Assembly (NCBI GenBank): GCA_964528845.1
Contig: CAZGVE010000003.1
Span: 1-64,000, forward strand
Length of the DNA stretch: 64,000 nucleotides
Direction of reading: 5' to 3'
DNA from: FEN-1191 sp964528845
GTDB taxonomy: Bacteria; Pseudomonadota; Gammaproteobacteria; Steroidobacterales; Steroidobacteraceae
Positions 1 through 8,144 of this stretch are shown piece after piece (position 1 is the first letter of the stretch; the number at the start of each line of letters is the position of its first letter). The notes under the pieces are model-generated. The model ran no database searches, had not been told where the DNA came from, and saw only the letters and a program-made list of their open reading frames with translations. The position numbers and the translations under genes were made by a program.

Positions 1-1
1 G

Positions 2-52
2 CCCGATCTATACGAATCCGGCAAGCTCAAGCCCTATCCGATCGAGTTCTGA
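2..52 (+). CDS. C-terminal end of an unidentified protein (partial)
   Basis: Only the last 16 codons and a TGA stop (50-52) are inside the window. The readable tail is PDLYESGKLKPYPIEF. The stop is followed by a 170-base gap before the next gene, which has the same orientation. The fragment is too short to assign a family. It is listed because the frame is open from the window edge and has ordinary codon use. Confidence 0.4.
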   Translation, partial: PDLYESGKLKPYPIEF

Positions 53-222
53 ACGAAACCCTACCGGCGGGCGATTTCGGCCCGCCATGCGACGCACCGC
101 CGTCGGACCGATCGGTCCGGCGGCGTGCTGCTTACAAGCCCTTCGGCTGCTTTCAAGCCGTTCGGGAATGTACTAAGCTCGCCGCGATCATCGTCAGAAA
201 AACAGCGCGACCGGGGTCGACA

Positions 223-1974
223 ATGAGCGTGATATATCGCCGCATACTGCGGCTGCCTGCCATCGCGGTGCTCGCGCTCTGTAGCGCTGCGGGCGCCCCG
301 GAGCTCGCCCATGCGGCTTCGGCCACCGCGAAGTCCGGCAGCTGCGGTGCGGATGAGTCCGGGCTGAAGCTGCCACGGGGCTTCTGCGCGACAGTGTTCG
401 CGAATGGCATCGGACATGCACGCAATCTCGTGGTCGCTCCGAACGGCGTGGTCTACGTGAACACCTGGTCGGGGGCCTATTTCGGCAATGACGTGCCGCA
501 TGTCGGCGGCTTCCTCGTGGCGCTGCAGGATACGGCGGGATCGGGCAAGGCCGATCGAATCGAACGTTTTGGGGAGACCGTGCAGAGCGGTGGGGCCGGC
601 GGGACCGGCATCGCGGTCTACCGCGACGGACTGTACGCCGAGATCAACGACAAGATCGTGCGCTACACGTTGAAGCCAGGCTCCATCGTGCCGGAGGGAC
701 CGGCGGTACCGGTCGTGACCGGGCTGCCGCTCAATGGCGATCATCCGATGCACCCGTTTGCGATCGACGCGGACGGCAACATGTATGTGGACGTCGCGAC
801 CGCGACCAATGCGTGTCAGGCGGTCAATCGCACGCCCGGCTCCCGGGGCATAGACCCCTGCACGGAGCTGCAGACGCGCGGCGGGGTCTGGCATTTCGAT
901 GCGAACAGCACCAATCAGGCCTTCTCTCCGGCCGCTCGCTACGCGAGCGGGATCCGCAATGCCGAAGGCTATGGCATCGACGCCACGGGGCATCGCATCT
1001 ACGTGACGCAGCACGGTCGCGACCAGCTGCACACGAACTGGCCGGATCTGTACAAGGCCGAACAGGAAGCGACGCTGCCGGCTGAAGAAATCGTGCTGCT
1101 GCGGCAGGGTGGGGACTACGGCTGGCCTGAATGCTACTACGACGGGGCGCAGCGCAAGCTCGTGCTGGCGCCCGAGTATGGCGGGGACGGCGGCAAGATG
1201 GTGGGACCGTGTGCGGACAAGGACGCACCGGTGGCGGCGTTTCCGGCGCACTGGGGACCGAACTCGATGGTGTTCTACGACAAGGAGCAGTTCCCGGCGC
1301 GCTATCGCAACGGCCTGTTCATCGCATTCCACGGCTCGTGGAACCGCGCTCCGTACCCGCAGGGCGGCTACAACGTCGTGTTCCAGCCGCTCAAGGGCGA
1401 TCATGCTGCCGGCCAGTGCGAAATCTTCGCCGACGGTTTCGCCGGCTCGATCAGATCTCCAGAGAAGGCCTGGCACCGGCCCGCTGGACTCGCGATCGCA
1501 CCCGATGGCTCGCTGTTCGTCGCCGATGACGTACGCGGGCGGATCTATCACATCGTCTATCGCGGCGGATCTGACGCCATTGGCAGCGCCGGCGTCACGC
1601 CCTGTCCGAGCGCCAGGGCACCGGCGGGCAGGATCCCGTTCATTGCGGCGGCGAGCCTGCCGGCTCCGGAAGGCACCACGAAGCCGATGGTCGCGCTAGG
1701 CGGTCGCATCTACCTCGGCCAGGTTGGAGGCGCTCCGTGCATAGGCTGCCATGGCGCGGATGGCACTGGCACGAACGCGGGCCCCGATCTGACCACGAAC
1801 CGATGGGTCTGGGGTGATGGCAGCTTCGCTGCGATCCGCAACACGATCACGCAGGGCGTATCGCAACCGAAGAACTACCGTGCCGCCATGCCGCCGATGG
1901 GCGGTGCTCAGCTCAACGCCGCACAGGTCTCGGCGGTCGCGGCCTATGTCTGGGGCTTGAGTCACCGCAACTGA
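223..1974 (+). CDS. PQQ-dependent sugar (sorbosone-type) dehydrogenase fused to cytochrome c
   Basis: 583-residue exported protein. Residues 1-32 form a signal peptide ending near AHA. Residues about 45-450 are a six-bladed propeller of the glucose/sorbosone dehydrogenase family, with typical stretches such as GGDYGWPECYY and PAGLAIAPDGSLFVADD. The last 90 residues are a class I cytochrome c with haem site C506-I-G-C509-H510 and a likely distal Met in the AAMPPMGG segment. The expected role is periplasmic, PQQ-linked oxidation of an aldose or alcohol, passing electrons through its own haem to the respiratory chain. The true substrate cannot be read from the sequence. The gene stands alone, convergent with the cation-transporter pair downstream. 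Confidence 0.85.
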   Translation: MSVIYRRILRLPAIAVLALCSAAGAPELAHAASATAKSGSCGADESGLKLPRGFCATVFANGIGHARNLVVAPNGVVYVNTWSGAYFGNDVPHVGGFLVALQDTAGSGKADRIERFGETVQSGGAGGTGIAVYRDGLYAEINDKIVRYTLKPGSIVPEGPAVPVVTGLPLNGDHPMHPFAIDADGNMYVDVATATNACQAVNRTPGSRGIDPCTELQTRGGVWHFDANSTNQAFSPAARYASGIRNAEGYGIDATGHRIYVTQHGRDQLHTNWPDLYKAEQEATLPAEEIVLLRQGGDYGWPECYYDGAQRKLVLAPEYGGDGGKMVGPCADKDAPVAAFPAHWGPNSMVFYDKEQFPARYRNGLFIAFHGSWNRAPYPQGGYNVVFQPLKGDHAAGQCEIFADGFAGSIRSPEKAWHRPAGLAIAPDGSLFVADDVRGRIYHIVYRGGSDAIGSAGVTPCPSARAPAGRIPFIAAASLPAPEGTTKPMVALGGRIYLGQVGGAPCIGCHGADGTGTNAGPDLTTNRWVWGDGSFAAIRNTITQGVSQPKNYRAAMPPMGGAQLNAAQVSAVAAYVWGLSHRN

Positions 1975-2046
1975 TCCGGGGCCGCGCCCACCGATCCGCG
2001 CCGTGGCCTGGAGGGAAATCAGCCCGGTCGGTGATCAGCTCGGCGA

Positions 2047-3159
2047 TCATCGATGCGGCTGCGCCAGTGGTTTGCCGTCGAGTTCGCAGCTCTCGACCGG
2101 AACGCAGTCCTGTCGCTCGATCTGAATCGTCGCGTGGCGGACCTTGAACTGCCGCTCGAGTACACGAGTGATGTCGCGGATGCTCTGATCGGAATCCGCC
2201 CCGGCTTTGATGGTAGCGTGCAGCGTGACCATGGTCTGCCGGTCTGCCAGCGACCATGAATGCAGGTGGTGGATGCCTTCGAGCAGCGGCACGGCCGAGC
2301 GCAGCGCTGCCTGTACCCGTTGGGCGTCCAGTCCTTCGGGTGCCCCTTCGAGCAGGATGTGCGCTGACTCGCGTGCAATACCGATGCCGCTGCGGATCAT
2401 CAGCAGCGCCACGAATGCCGAGAGCAACGCATCGATCGGCATCCAGCCCGAGGCCATGATCACCAGCCCCGCGACCAGCGCCGCGCCGCTGGCCAGCATG
2501 TCGCCTATCACGTGCGCGAGTGCGCCGCGCACGTTGAGGTTGGCTTCACCCCGGGACAGCACCAGGAACGCGCCCAGGTTGCTGGCGAGGCCCAGCACCG
2601 CGATCGCAGCGACTAGTCCGCCCTGCACGTGCGTGCGCGTCACCAGCCGCTGTGCGGCCTCCGCCAGGATCCAGACCGCAAGCAGCACCAGTGCGAGGCC
2701 GTTGGTAAAAGCCGCCAGTACCTGCCACCGATGGTGACCGTAGCTGAGCCGGTCGCTCGCGGGACGCAGCGCGGCACGCACCGCCGCGTAGCTCATCGCG
2801 AGCGCCGCGGCGTCGGTCAGCATGTGCGCCGCGTCGGCGAGCAGTGCCAGCGAGCCGGCCACCAGGCCGCCGATTGCCTCGATGAGTGTGCAGCCCAGCG
2901 TCAGCAACAATGCCCAGAACAGGGTCGACTGGCTCGCCGGCGGCCCGTGCGAATGGCCGTGGCCATCGTGACCATGGTCAAGTTCATGGACATGCCCATG
3001 CCCGTGCTCAGGGTCATGGTCATGNNNNNNNNNNNNNNNNNNNNNNNNNNNNNNNNNNNNNNNNNNNNNNNNNNNNNNNNNNNNNNNNNNNNNNNNNNNN
3101 NNNNNNNNNNNNNNNNNNNNNNNNTGGTCGTGGCCGAGGTGATCGTGCTCATCGACCAT
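2047..3159 (-). CDS. cation diffusion facilitator, CzcD/ZitB-like (interrupted by assembly gap)
   Basis: CDF-family inner-membrane metal/proton antiporter, probably zinc or a related divalent cation. The membrane core shows the TM2 site DAAHMLTD and the TM5 site HVIGD, the two halves of the transport metal site, followed by a cytoplasmic C-terminal domain. A His-rich N-terminal arm (HDHDPEHGHGHVHE) precedes TM1. A 100-N gap (3025-3124) lies in this arm, so its length and even the reading frame across it are unproven. The chosen start (MVDEHDHLGHD) is 17 bases after the stop of the upstream CDF gene, which indicates one operon. Metal specificity is inferred from family resemblance only. Confidence 0.85.
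   Translation of the reverse strand: MVDEHDHLGHDXXXXXXXXXXXXXXXXXXXXXXXXXXXXXXXXXXHDHDPEHGHGHVHELDHGHDGHGHSHGPPASQSTLFWALLLTLGCTLIEAIGGLVAGSLALLADAAHMLTDAAALAMSYAAVRAALRPASDRLSYGHHRWQVLAAFTNGLALVLLAVWILAEAAQRLVTRTHVQGGLVAAIAVLGLASNLGAFLVLSRGEANLNVRGALAHVIGDMLASGAALVAGLVIMASGWMPIDALLSAFVALLMIRSGIGIARESAHILLEGAPEGLDAQRVQAALRSAVPLLEGIHHLHSWSLADRQTMVTLHATIKAGADSDQSIRDITRVLERQFKVRHATIQIERQDCVPVESCELDGKPLAQPHR
3025..3124. other. assembly gap, 100 Ns
   Basis: Exactly 100 unknown bases. A round 100 is normally a placeholder for a gap of unknown size. The flanks on both sides encode histidine-rich sequence on the minus strand, so a repetitive CAT/CAC tract probably broke the assembly here. Confidence 0.95.
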
Positions 3160-3176
3160 GACGAATTCCTCGAGCG

Positions 3177-4499
3177 CTAGAGCGCGGCACTTTGCACCTC
3201 GACCGTGACGTGTGACAAGCCTTGGAACTGCCTAAGCGTCGCGCGGTAAAACGCGGCATCGCGCGGCCGTGTGGTCACGACCGATACCACGGCGCCGAGA
3301 TGGCCCGGCCCCAAGCGCCAGAGGTGCAGATCGACCAGCCGGTCGCCATCGCTTTCGATGAGCCGTCGCACCTTCTCGGCCATAGCGGGATCAGGACTCA
3401 TGTCGAGCAGAATGCCGCCCGTGTCCCTCAGCAGGCCGTAGGACCAGTTGGCAATGACCAGTGCGCCGACGATGCCCGCCAGCGGATCCATCCAGAGCCA
3501 GCCAAAGGCGCGTGCGAGCACGAGACCGGTGATCGCGAGTACCGATACGACGGCATCCGCCAACACGTGGATATAGGCGGAGCGAATACTGTTGTCGCGC
3601 AACGCAGCGCTGGCCGGGCCCTCATGCTCCGGGTGCACGTGCGCATACTCCTCGAATACCGCTTCGTATTGCGCATCGCCGGCCCGGACGACCGCACGGA
3701 ACGCATGTGGTTCTGGAATCTCGTCGTTGGATTCCCAGTAGTCACCGCGGTTCTCCAGACTGAATGCCTGGCGCGTACCGTCGGGACGGATCGTCTCGAT
3801 ATTCGGCGCGCGCGCGCCACGCGCAGCCTCGGGCTCGCTGAAGCGCAGCCGGAAGCGGGGCGGCACGCCATCCTCGAAGATAGAGAGATCGATGTAGCCG
3901 TTGGCCGTCAGCAGCCGCTGGGCTTCATCATGAGGCTCGTGAGCATGGTGATGCGAATGTGCTCCGCCGTGAGAGTGGCCGTGCGAGTGACCGTGGGCGT
4001 GGCCGTGATGATCGCCGCTCAGGAGCCATGCACTGACGATATTGACGATCAGCCCTACGACGGCAATCGGTATGGCCTCCCGAAAATGGATCGGGACCGG
4101 CGCAAGAAAGCGCATCACCGCCTCATAACCAATCAGCAACGCGATCATCGCCAGAACTACGGCGCTGCTGAAGCCCGCCAGGTCGCCGAGCTTGCCGGTG
4201 CCGAACACGAACCGGTGGTCTTCAGCATGGCGCCGCGCATAGGTATACGCCAAGGCCGCGATCAGCATGGCCCCGGCGTGGGTCGACATGTGCAGGCCGT
4301 CCGCGACCAGCGCCAGCGAGCCGAACATCGAGCCGCCGACGATCTCGACGACCATCATGACGCCGCACAGCCCGATCACGCCCCAGGTCTTGCGCTCGTT
4401 CTGCTCGTGACCGGTGCCGAGGAATACGTGACTGTGCCCGCCGGACCCGGCCGCGGTGCCGGCATCCGCGGCGATCCGATTGTCGATACTCAATGCCAT
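3177..4499 (-). CDS. dmeF: cation diffusion facilitator, DmeF-like (Co/Ni efflux), with an extra inserted domain
   Basis: 440-residue inner-membrane CDF transporter. TM2 carries ADGLHMSTHAG (D67, H70, H74) and TM5 carries HVLAD (H311, D315), as in DmeF cobalt/nickel exporters. A His-rich loop (about 163-190) sits between TM4 and TM5. Directly after it is an extra segment of about 90 residues (about 200-290) containing DLSIFEDGVPPRFRLRF and EEPHAF-like features. That segment resembles the N-terminal domain of CzcB-type RND efflux adaptors. It explains the length of 440 residues against about 300 for a simple CDF. First gene of a two-gene CDF operon. The metal is inferred from the DmeF-type TM2 motif. 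Confidence 0.85.
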   Translation of the reverse strand: MALSIDNRIAADAGTAAGSGGHSHVFLGTGHEQNERKTWGVIGLCGVMMVVEIVGGSMFGSLALVADGLHMSTHAGAMLIAALAYTYARRHAEDHRFVFGTGKLGDLAGFSSAVVLAMIALLIGYEAVMRFLAPVPIHFREAIPIAVVGLIVNIVSAWLLSGDHHGHAHGHSHGHSHGGAHSHHHAHEPHDEAQRLLTANGYIDLSIFEDGVPPRFRLRFSEPEAARGARAPNIETIRPDGTRQAFSLENRGDYWESNDEIPEPHAFRAVVRAGDAQYEAVFEEYAHVHPEHEGPASAALRDNSIRSAYIHVLADAVVSVLAITGLVLARAFGWLWMDPLAGIVGALVIANWSYGLLRDTGGILLDMSPDPAMAEKVRRLIESDGDRLVDLHLWRLGPGHLGAVVSVVTTRPRDAAFYRATLRQFQGLSHVTVEVQSAAL

Positions 4500-4634
4500 C
4501 GGGCGACTCCGGCACCTGAGGTCTGCCGCTGATTGCGAGTCGCGGCCGGGTGCGCGGGCAATCTTATGCCGCAGGCCGGCAGTCCTCCAGTGCAGGCCCG
4601 GGAGGGGTAGTCAGGATCCGGGGGAGGCGACCGT

Positions 4635-4667
4635 GCCGGGCGGCGGGCGTCAGGCCCGCCGCCCGGC
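4635..4667 (-). terminator. strong GC hairpin downstream of the TIGR03118 gene
   Basis: A perfect 14-bp stem (4635-4648 with 4654-4667) closes a 5-base loop, starting 20 bases beyond the stop of the minus-strand gene ending at 4687. There is no T-run after it, so it is either an imperfect intrinsic terminator or an mRNA 3'-end stabiliser. Confidence 0.45.
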
Positions 4668-4686
4668 TGTTAGCGAATGCGGCCGC

Positions 4687-5886
4687 TCACCAGCCGGTCG
4701 GGGATGGAGCTACCGTAATCGTGCCGAACAGTCCGTTGGTCTCGCCGTCGGGCCCGGCACTGAAGAACAGCGTGTCGGAACTCGAACCACGGCCTCCACC
4801 GAGGACCAGGTCCCACAGGCCGTCGATCACGACCGCCTTGCCCCTGGCATCGCGCAGCTCATCGATGAAATCGCCATCCTCGTCGTATACGTTTATCCGG
4901 CCATTGCCGAAATTGCCGATCAGGATCTTGCCGCTGAAGCGCCCGAAGTTGAACGAAGCGCGCGTGACGGCCCACGGCGAATTCAATCGCCCACGGCTCG
5001 CGAACCTGCGCAGCAGGTGACCGTCAGTATCGAACACGTCGACGAAGCCTCGACCCTCCCCCGCAACATCATCGTGTTTTGCATCATCCTGTCTGGCGTA
5101 GGTCACGAACAGGTCTCCATCGATATTCTGAATACCGAAGGGTGCGTAGCCTGCGGGGATCGACGGATCGCTGAAGCCGCCATCGGTGGTGACCGGCGTG
5201 AACAGGCCGTTGGATCCATTCGGCCCGAAAACGTCGATGGTGCCGGCGCGAAAATTGGTCGCGTAGAGCAACGCGCCCTTGACGCTGAGGCCGGACACCA
5301 TGGCCTTGTACACTGCGCCTGTCGCGGGCGTCGGATTCGACGAATTGTCGACCGCAATCACCGCGCTGTCGGCCGGGTTCAGGCCGCCGGCCCACGCCGA
5401 GATCGTGCCGTTCTCAGTGCTGAACAGGAAACTCGCCGCGATCTTTGTTCCTGGCACCAGGAACGCGGAGGAAGCATTCCAGACCATTCCGGTCGGTGCA
5501 GAGGGTGCGGGGTTCGGCGGAGAGGTCGGGTCTACGGCATGACACGAGGCGGAGGGTACGACATTGCCCGGCAGAGGGATGGCAACCTGAAGCGGTGTCT
5601 TGGTCCCGTTCCCGCTGTAGAGAGTCGAACAGCCGGTGGCATTGTCATTGACCCAGAATGGACCTCCACCGGGGGTGAATGCGATTCCCCAGGCGTTCTG
5701 CAGCACCGGATCGAGCACAGCAGCGTCGCCGGCAATGTTGCCTACCAGTGGCGTTACGATGTACGAATCACCGTGGTGCCGGAAGCCCCCATCGTCGTCG
5801 TCGCGAGCGATTGCGGATCCACAGCTGAGCGCCACGGCCGCCATCACGGCCGCCGTGACGGCGGCATTCCTGATGAACCTATTCAT
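4687..5886 (-). CDS. TIGR03118 family exported beta-propeller protein (paralogue 1)
   Basis: 399 residues with a signal peptide (1 to about 27, ending SAIA) and then an Asp-rich linker (RDDDDGG). The body shows the repeated propeller signatures of TIGR03118 proteins: NAWGIAFTPGGGPFWVNDN near the start, GYAPFGIQNIDGDLFVTYA in the middle, ILIGNFGNGRINVYD and GLWDLVLGGG near the end. The family has no established biochemical function; it is predicted to be periplasmic or secreted. A good ribosome site (AAGGGGA) precedes ATG 5886. A second copy of the same family lies at 9420-10577. The gene is transcribed away from the TorF-like porin gene, with a 141-base shared upstream region. Confidence 0.8.
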   Translation of the reverse strand: MNRFIRNAAVTAAVMAAVALSCGSAIARDDDDGGFRHHGDSYIVTPLVGNIAGDAAVLDPVLQNAWGIAFTPGGGPFWVNDNATGCSTLYSGNGTKTPLQVAIPLPGNVVPSASCHAVDPTSPPNPAPSAPTGMVWNASSAFLVPGTKIAASFLFSTENGTISAWAGGLNPADSAVIAVDNSSNPTPATGAVYKAMVSGLSVKGALLYATNFRAGTIDVFGPNGSNGLFTPVTTDGGFSDPSIPAGYAPFGIQNIDGDLFVTYARQDDAKHDDVAGEGRGFVDVFDTDGHLLRRFASRGRLNSPWAVTRASFNFGRFSGKILIGNFGNGRINVYDEDGDFIDELRDARGKAVVIDGLWDLVLGGGRGSSSDTLFFSAGPDGETNGLFGTITVAPSPTGW

Positions 5887-6027
5887 AGGCGTCCCCTTGA
5901 GAGTGATTTTTGAATGTCTCTGACGCAGTAGGTACCCTGGCGCGTCCCCGAGGTTCAGCGGCCCGCCGCAAGGTCCCTATCCGAATGCCCGTGCTCGTAT
6001 ACTCGGCCACGCGGAATCGGGTGGTAC

Positions 6028-6795
6028 ATGAAGCCGCAGAAAATTCAGGGGGCCGCGATACATACCGGCGCAGGAAGACCGGATTGCCGTTCGCCGTGGA
6101 TTGCGGGCCTGCTCGCGGTGTTGGTGACACCTGCGGCGTGTGCGGACGATACCTGGAGCGCCTCCGTCGCTGCCACGTCCGACTATATTCTGCGCGGCGT
6201 ATCGCAGAGCGACGAGCGGCCGGCGCTGCAGGCCGGGTTCAACTACCACCGGCCCGGTGGCGCCTTTGCCGGCGCATGGAGCTCGAACGTCGACCCCTAT
6301 TCTTATCGCGGGACTGCGCTCGAGCTGGACCTGTACGCCGGCTACGCCTGGAGTGTGTCGCCCGACATCAGCCTTCAATCGACCTATACACACTATACCT
6401 ACCTGTTCGATCCGCGCCGGAATAGCTACGACTACGACGAAATCGCGTTCACGTTCAAGTACCTGGACCGGCTCGCGCTCAGCGTGTCGTGGGAGCCTGA
6501 TGTGAGTTCCTATTCCTCCCTCGGTTTCGCGCAGCACCGCTCGGTACTGGCCTACGAGGCAAGCGGCCTGTGGCCGCTGGTCCACGGCTTTGCACTGAGC
6601 GCCGGCATCGGCTATTACGACCTGAATCGCCTGTTCGGCGTAGGCTACTGGGCCGGAAGCGGAGGCCTGGTATGGGCCAGCCGACGCGTCGAGATCGATC
6701 TGGCACGCTACGTTTCGGATCACACCGTGACCCGGCTGTACGAATCCTCCAGTGCCGACGGCAGCGTGGTGCTGACCGCAACTCTGAGGTTTTGA
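6028..6795 (+). CDS. TorF family putative outer-membrane porin
   Basis: 255 residues. A signal sequence with hydrophobic stretch IAGLLAVLVTPAACA is followed by WSASVAATSDYILRGVSQS, the hallmark opening of the TIGR02001/TorF family. The rest alternates aromatic and small residues and ends in a C-terminal Phe (TATLRF), as expected for an outer-membrane beta-barrel. Family members are predicted porins and their cargo is unknown. It lies 78 bases upstream of the ECF sigma gene on the same strand and could be read with that operon or be a target of it; the sequence does not decide this. Confidence 0.8.
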   Translation: MKPQKIQGAAIHTGAGRPDCRSPWIAGLLAVLVTPAACADDTWSASVAATSDYILRGVSQSDERPALQAGFNYHRPGGAFAGAWSSNVDPYSYRGTALELDLYAGYAWSVSPDISLQSTYTHYTYLFDPRRNSYDYDEIAFTFKYLDRLALSVSWEPDVSSYSSLGFAQHRSVLAYEASGLWPLVHGFALSAGIGYYDLNRLFGVGYWAGSGGLVWASRRVEIDLARYVSDHTVTRLYESSSADGSVVLTATLRF

Positions 6796-6873
6796 TCGCG
6801 GTGAGAACCGGGCGCCAGTGTCAGGGTACTTACCGGTGGTAGATCGCTGCGGGAAGGCTGCTGCGCTGAGGCA

Positions 6874-7485
6874 ATGTCGTTGGAACTGCACGATGTCAAC
6901 CAGGGATCCCCGGACTCGCGCCATGGCGGGGACCTGCGTGACCGTGAACTGCTGTTTCGCGTTGCCCGTGGCGACCGCGATGCGTTCCGGGAGCTGTATC
7001 TGGCGTATCACCGGCGGCTGGCGCGATTCCTGACGCGCCTGACGCATCGCCGCGAGGACGCCGAGGAAATCATCAGCGAGACCCTGTGGATCGTCTGGCA
7101 GCGCGCCGGGGACTTCCGCGATGCTTCGCGGGTCTCGACCTGGATCATGGGAATCGCCTATCGGCGCGCGCTCAAGATGATACGGCGGGCCGCGACCCAC
7201 CAGCGCGCGATGCTGCTCGAATCTACCGACCACGAGCCGTTTGCCGCCGATATGGCCCAGGCCGCGGCCGACCGGCAGCTGCTCGAGCGCGGACTGGCGC
7301 AGCTTCCTCTCGAGCAGCGGCTGGTGCTCGAATTCACCTATTACATGGACCGCTCGTGCGAGGAGATTGCCAGGATCATGGATTGCCCGGTCAACACCGT
7401 GAAGACGCGCATGTTCAATGCACGACGCAAATTGAAATCGATCCTCGCCGAAGCCGGCGCGAGCCGCGAAGGAGAGCGACCATGA
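6874..7485 (+). CDS. ECF-family RNA polymerase sigma factor
   Basis: 203 residues. Region sigma-2 (about 27-95) contains ELLFRVARGDRDAFRELY and the EDAEEIISETLWIVWQ core-binding/-10 helix. Region sigma-4 (about 135-190) contains CEEIARIMDCPVNTVKTRM, a helix-turn-helix for the -35 element. There is no sigma-3 and no extracytoplasmic part, as in ECF factors. The TGA stop (7483-7485) overlaps the ATG of the next gene (ATGA), so the anti-sigma factor is translationally coupled. The partner genes suggest control by an envelope signal. I could not identify a matching ECF promoter upstream with confidence. Confidence 0.92.
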   Translation: MSLELHDVNQGSPDSRHGGDLRDRELLFRVARGDRDAFRELYLAYHRRLARFLTRLTHRREDAEEIISETLWIVWQRAGDFRDASRVSTWIMGIAYRRALKMIRRAATHQRAMLLESTDHEPFAADMAQAAADRQLLERGLAQLPLEQRLVLEFTYYMDRSCEEIARIMDCPVNTVKTRMFNARRKLKSILAEAGASREGERP

Positions 7486-8144
7486 ACAACGAGCCGGACA
7501 TGGTCGGCTGCGAGGAGGAGGCTGCCCGGCTGCTGCCCTGGTACGTGACCGGGAACCTCGCCGCGAGCGACACGGAGCGCGTCGCACGACATCTGGAACA
7601 CTGCGCAAGCTGCCGTGCCGATGTTGAACATGAACGCACTGTGCTGGCGCTGCTGAAATCCGATGCGCGCATCGAGTATGCGCCGCAACCCGGTCTGTCC
7701 CATGCACTCGAGCGGATCGACACGGTCGCGCGCGAACCCGCGAGTGCAATGCCCGGCACCACGAGTCGTGTCACCACCCGGTGGCTCGCCGCGGCGGTCG
7801 TCGCGCAAGCGATCGGGCTTGGATTGCTGGGCAGCTATCTCTACCTGCGGCCGGCGGCGCCGGCGCGCTATGGCACGCTGTCGGCCACACCCCAGGTCCC
7901 CTCGGGGCCTGAGCTCCGGGCGGTATTTGCATCCAGCATGACGCTCGCCGAGCTCAAGGCGCTGCTGGACGCGCAGGACCTGACGATCGTGCGCGGGCCA
8001 AGCGATGCGGGGGCGTACACGCTCGCGGGCGCGACACCTGGCGTTTCGCGCGAGCGGCTCGCCGGTATCGTCGCGGCACTGCGGCGCGATCCGCGCGCCC
8101 TGTTCATCGAACCCGTGTACGACGGCGGGCCGGCGCCGCCGTGA
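7482..8144 (+). CDS. membrane-anchored zinc-finger anti-sigma factor
   Basis: 220 residues. The cytoplasmic N-terminus carries the zinc-binding anti-sigma motif H37-x3-C41-x2-C44 (HLEHCASC). One transmembrane helix spans about 100-122 (LAAAVVAQAIGLGLLGSY). The periplasmic part (about 143-212) reads PELRAVFASSMTLAELKALL, then GPSDAGAYTLAG, then RRDPRALFIEPV. That is the alpha/beta ferredoxin-like pattern of subtilase propeptides (inhibitor I9/fervidolysin type). The gene starts with ATG 7482 inside the sigma stop codon and ends in a GTGA overlap with the subtilase gene. Expected job: hold the sigma factor at the membrane until a periplasmic signal. The link between its propeptide-like domain and the protease next door is my inference. 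Confidence 0.88.
   Translation: MNNEPDMVGCEEEAARLLPWYVTGNLAASDTERVARHLEHCASCRADVEHERTVLALLKSDARIEYAPQPGLSHALERIDTVAREPASAMPGTTSRVTTRWLAAAVVAQAIGLGLLGSYLYLRPAAPARYGTLSATPQVPSGPELRAVFASSMTLAELKALLDAQDLTIVRGPSDAGAYTLAGATPGVSRERLAGIVAALRRDPRALFIEPVYDGGPAPP

Noticed and set aside
61..1551. Long minus-strand open frame opposite the PQQ dehydrogenase
   Set aside because: Arg/Ala/His-rich composition of an antisense shadow in GC-rich DNA; no family features and no ribosome site.
3222..5913. Long plus-strand open frames opposite dmeF and the TIGR03118 gene
   Set aside because: Antisense to genes with clear motifs; translation is low-complexity and family-free.
6796..6873. Possible ECF autoregulatory promoter (GAGAACC with a nearby GTC)
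   Set aside because: The distance between the two elements is about 12 bases, too short for the usual 16-17 base ECF spacer.
5977..7749. 590-codon minus-strand open frame across TorF, sigma and anti-sigma genes
   Set aside because: Covers three real genes on the other strand; composition typical of a shadow.
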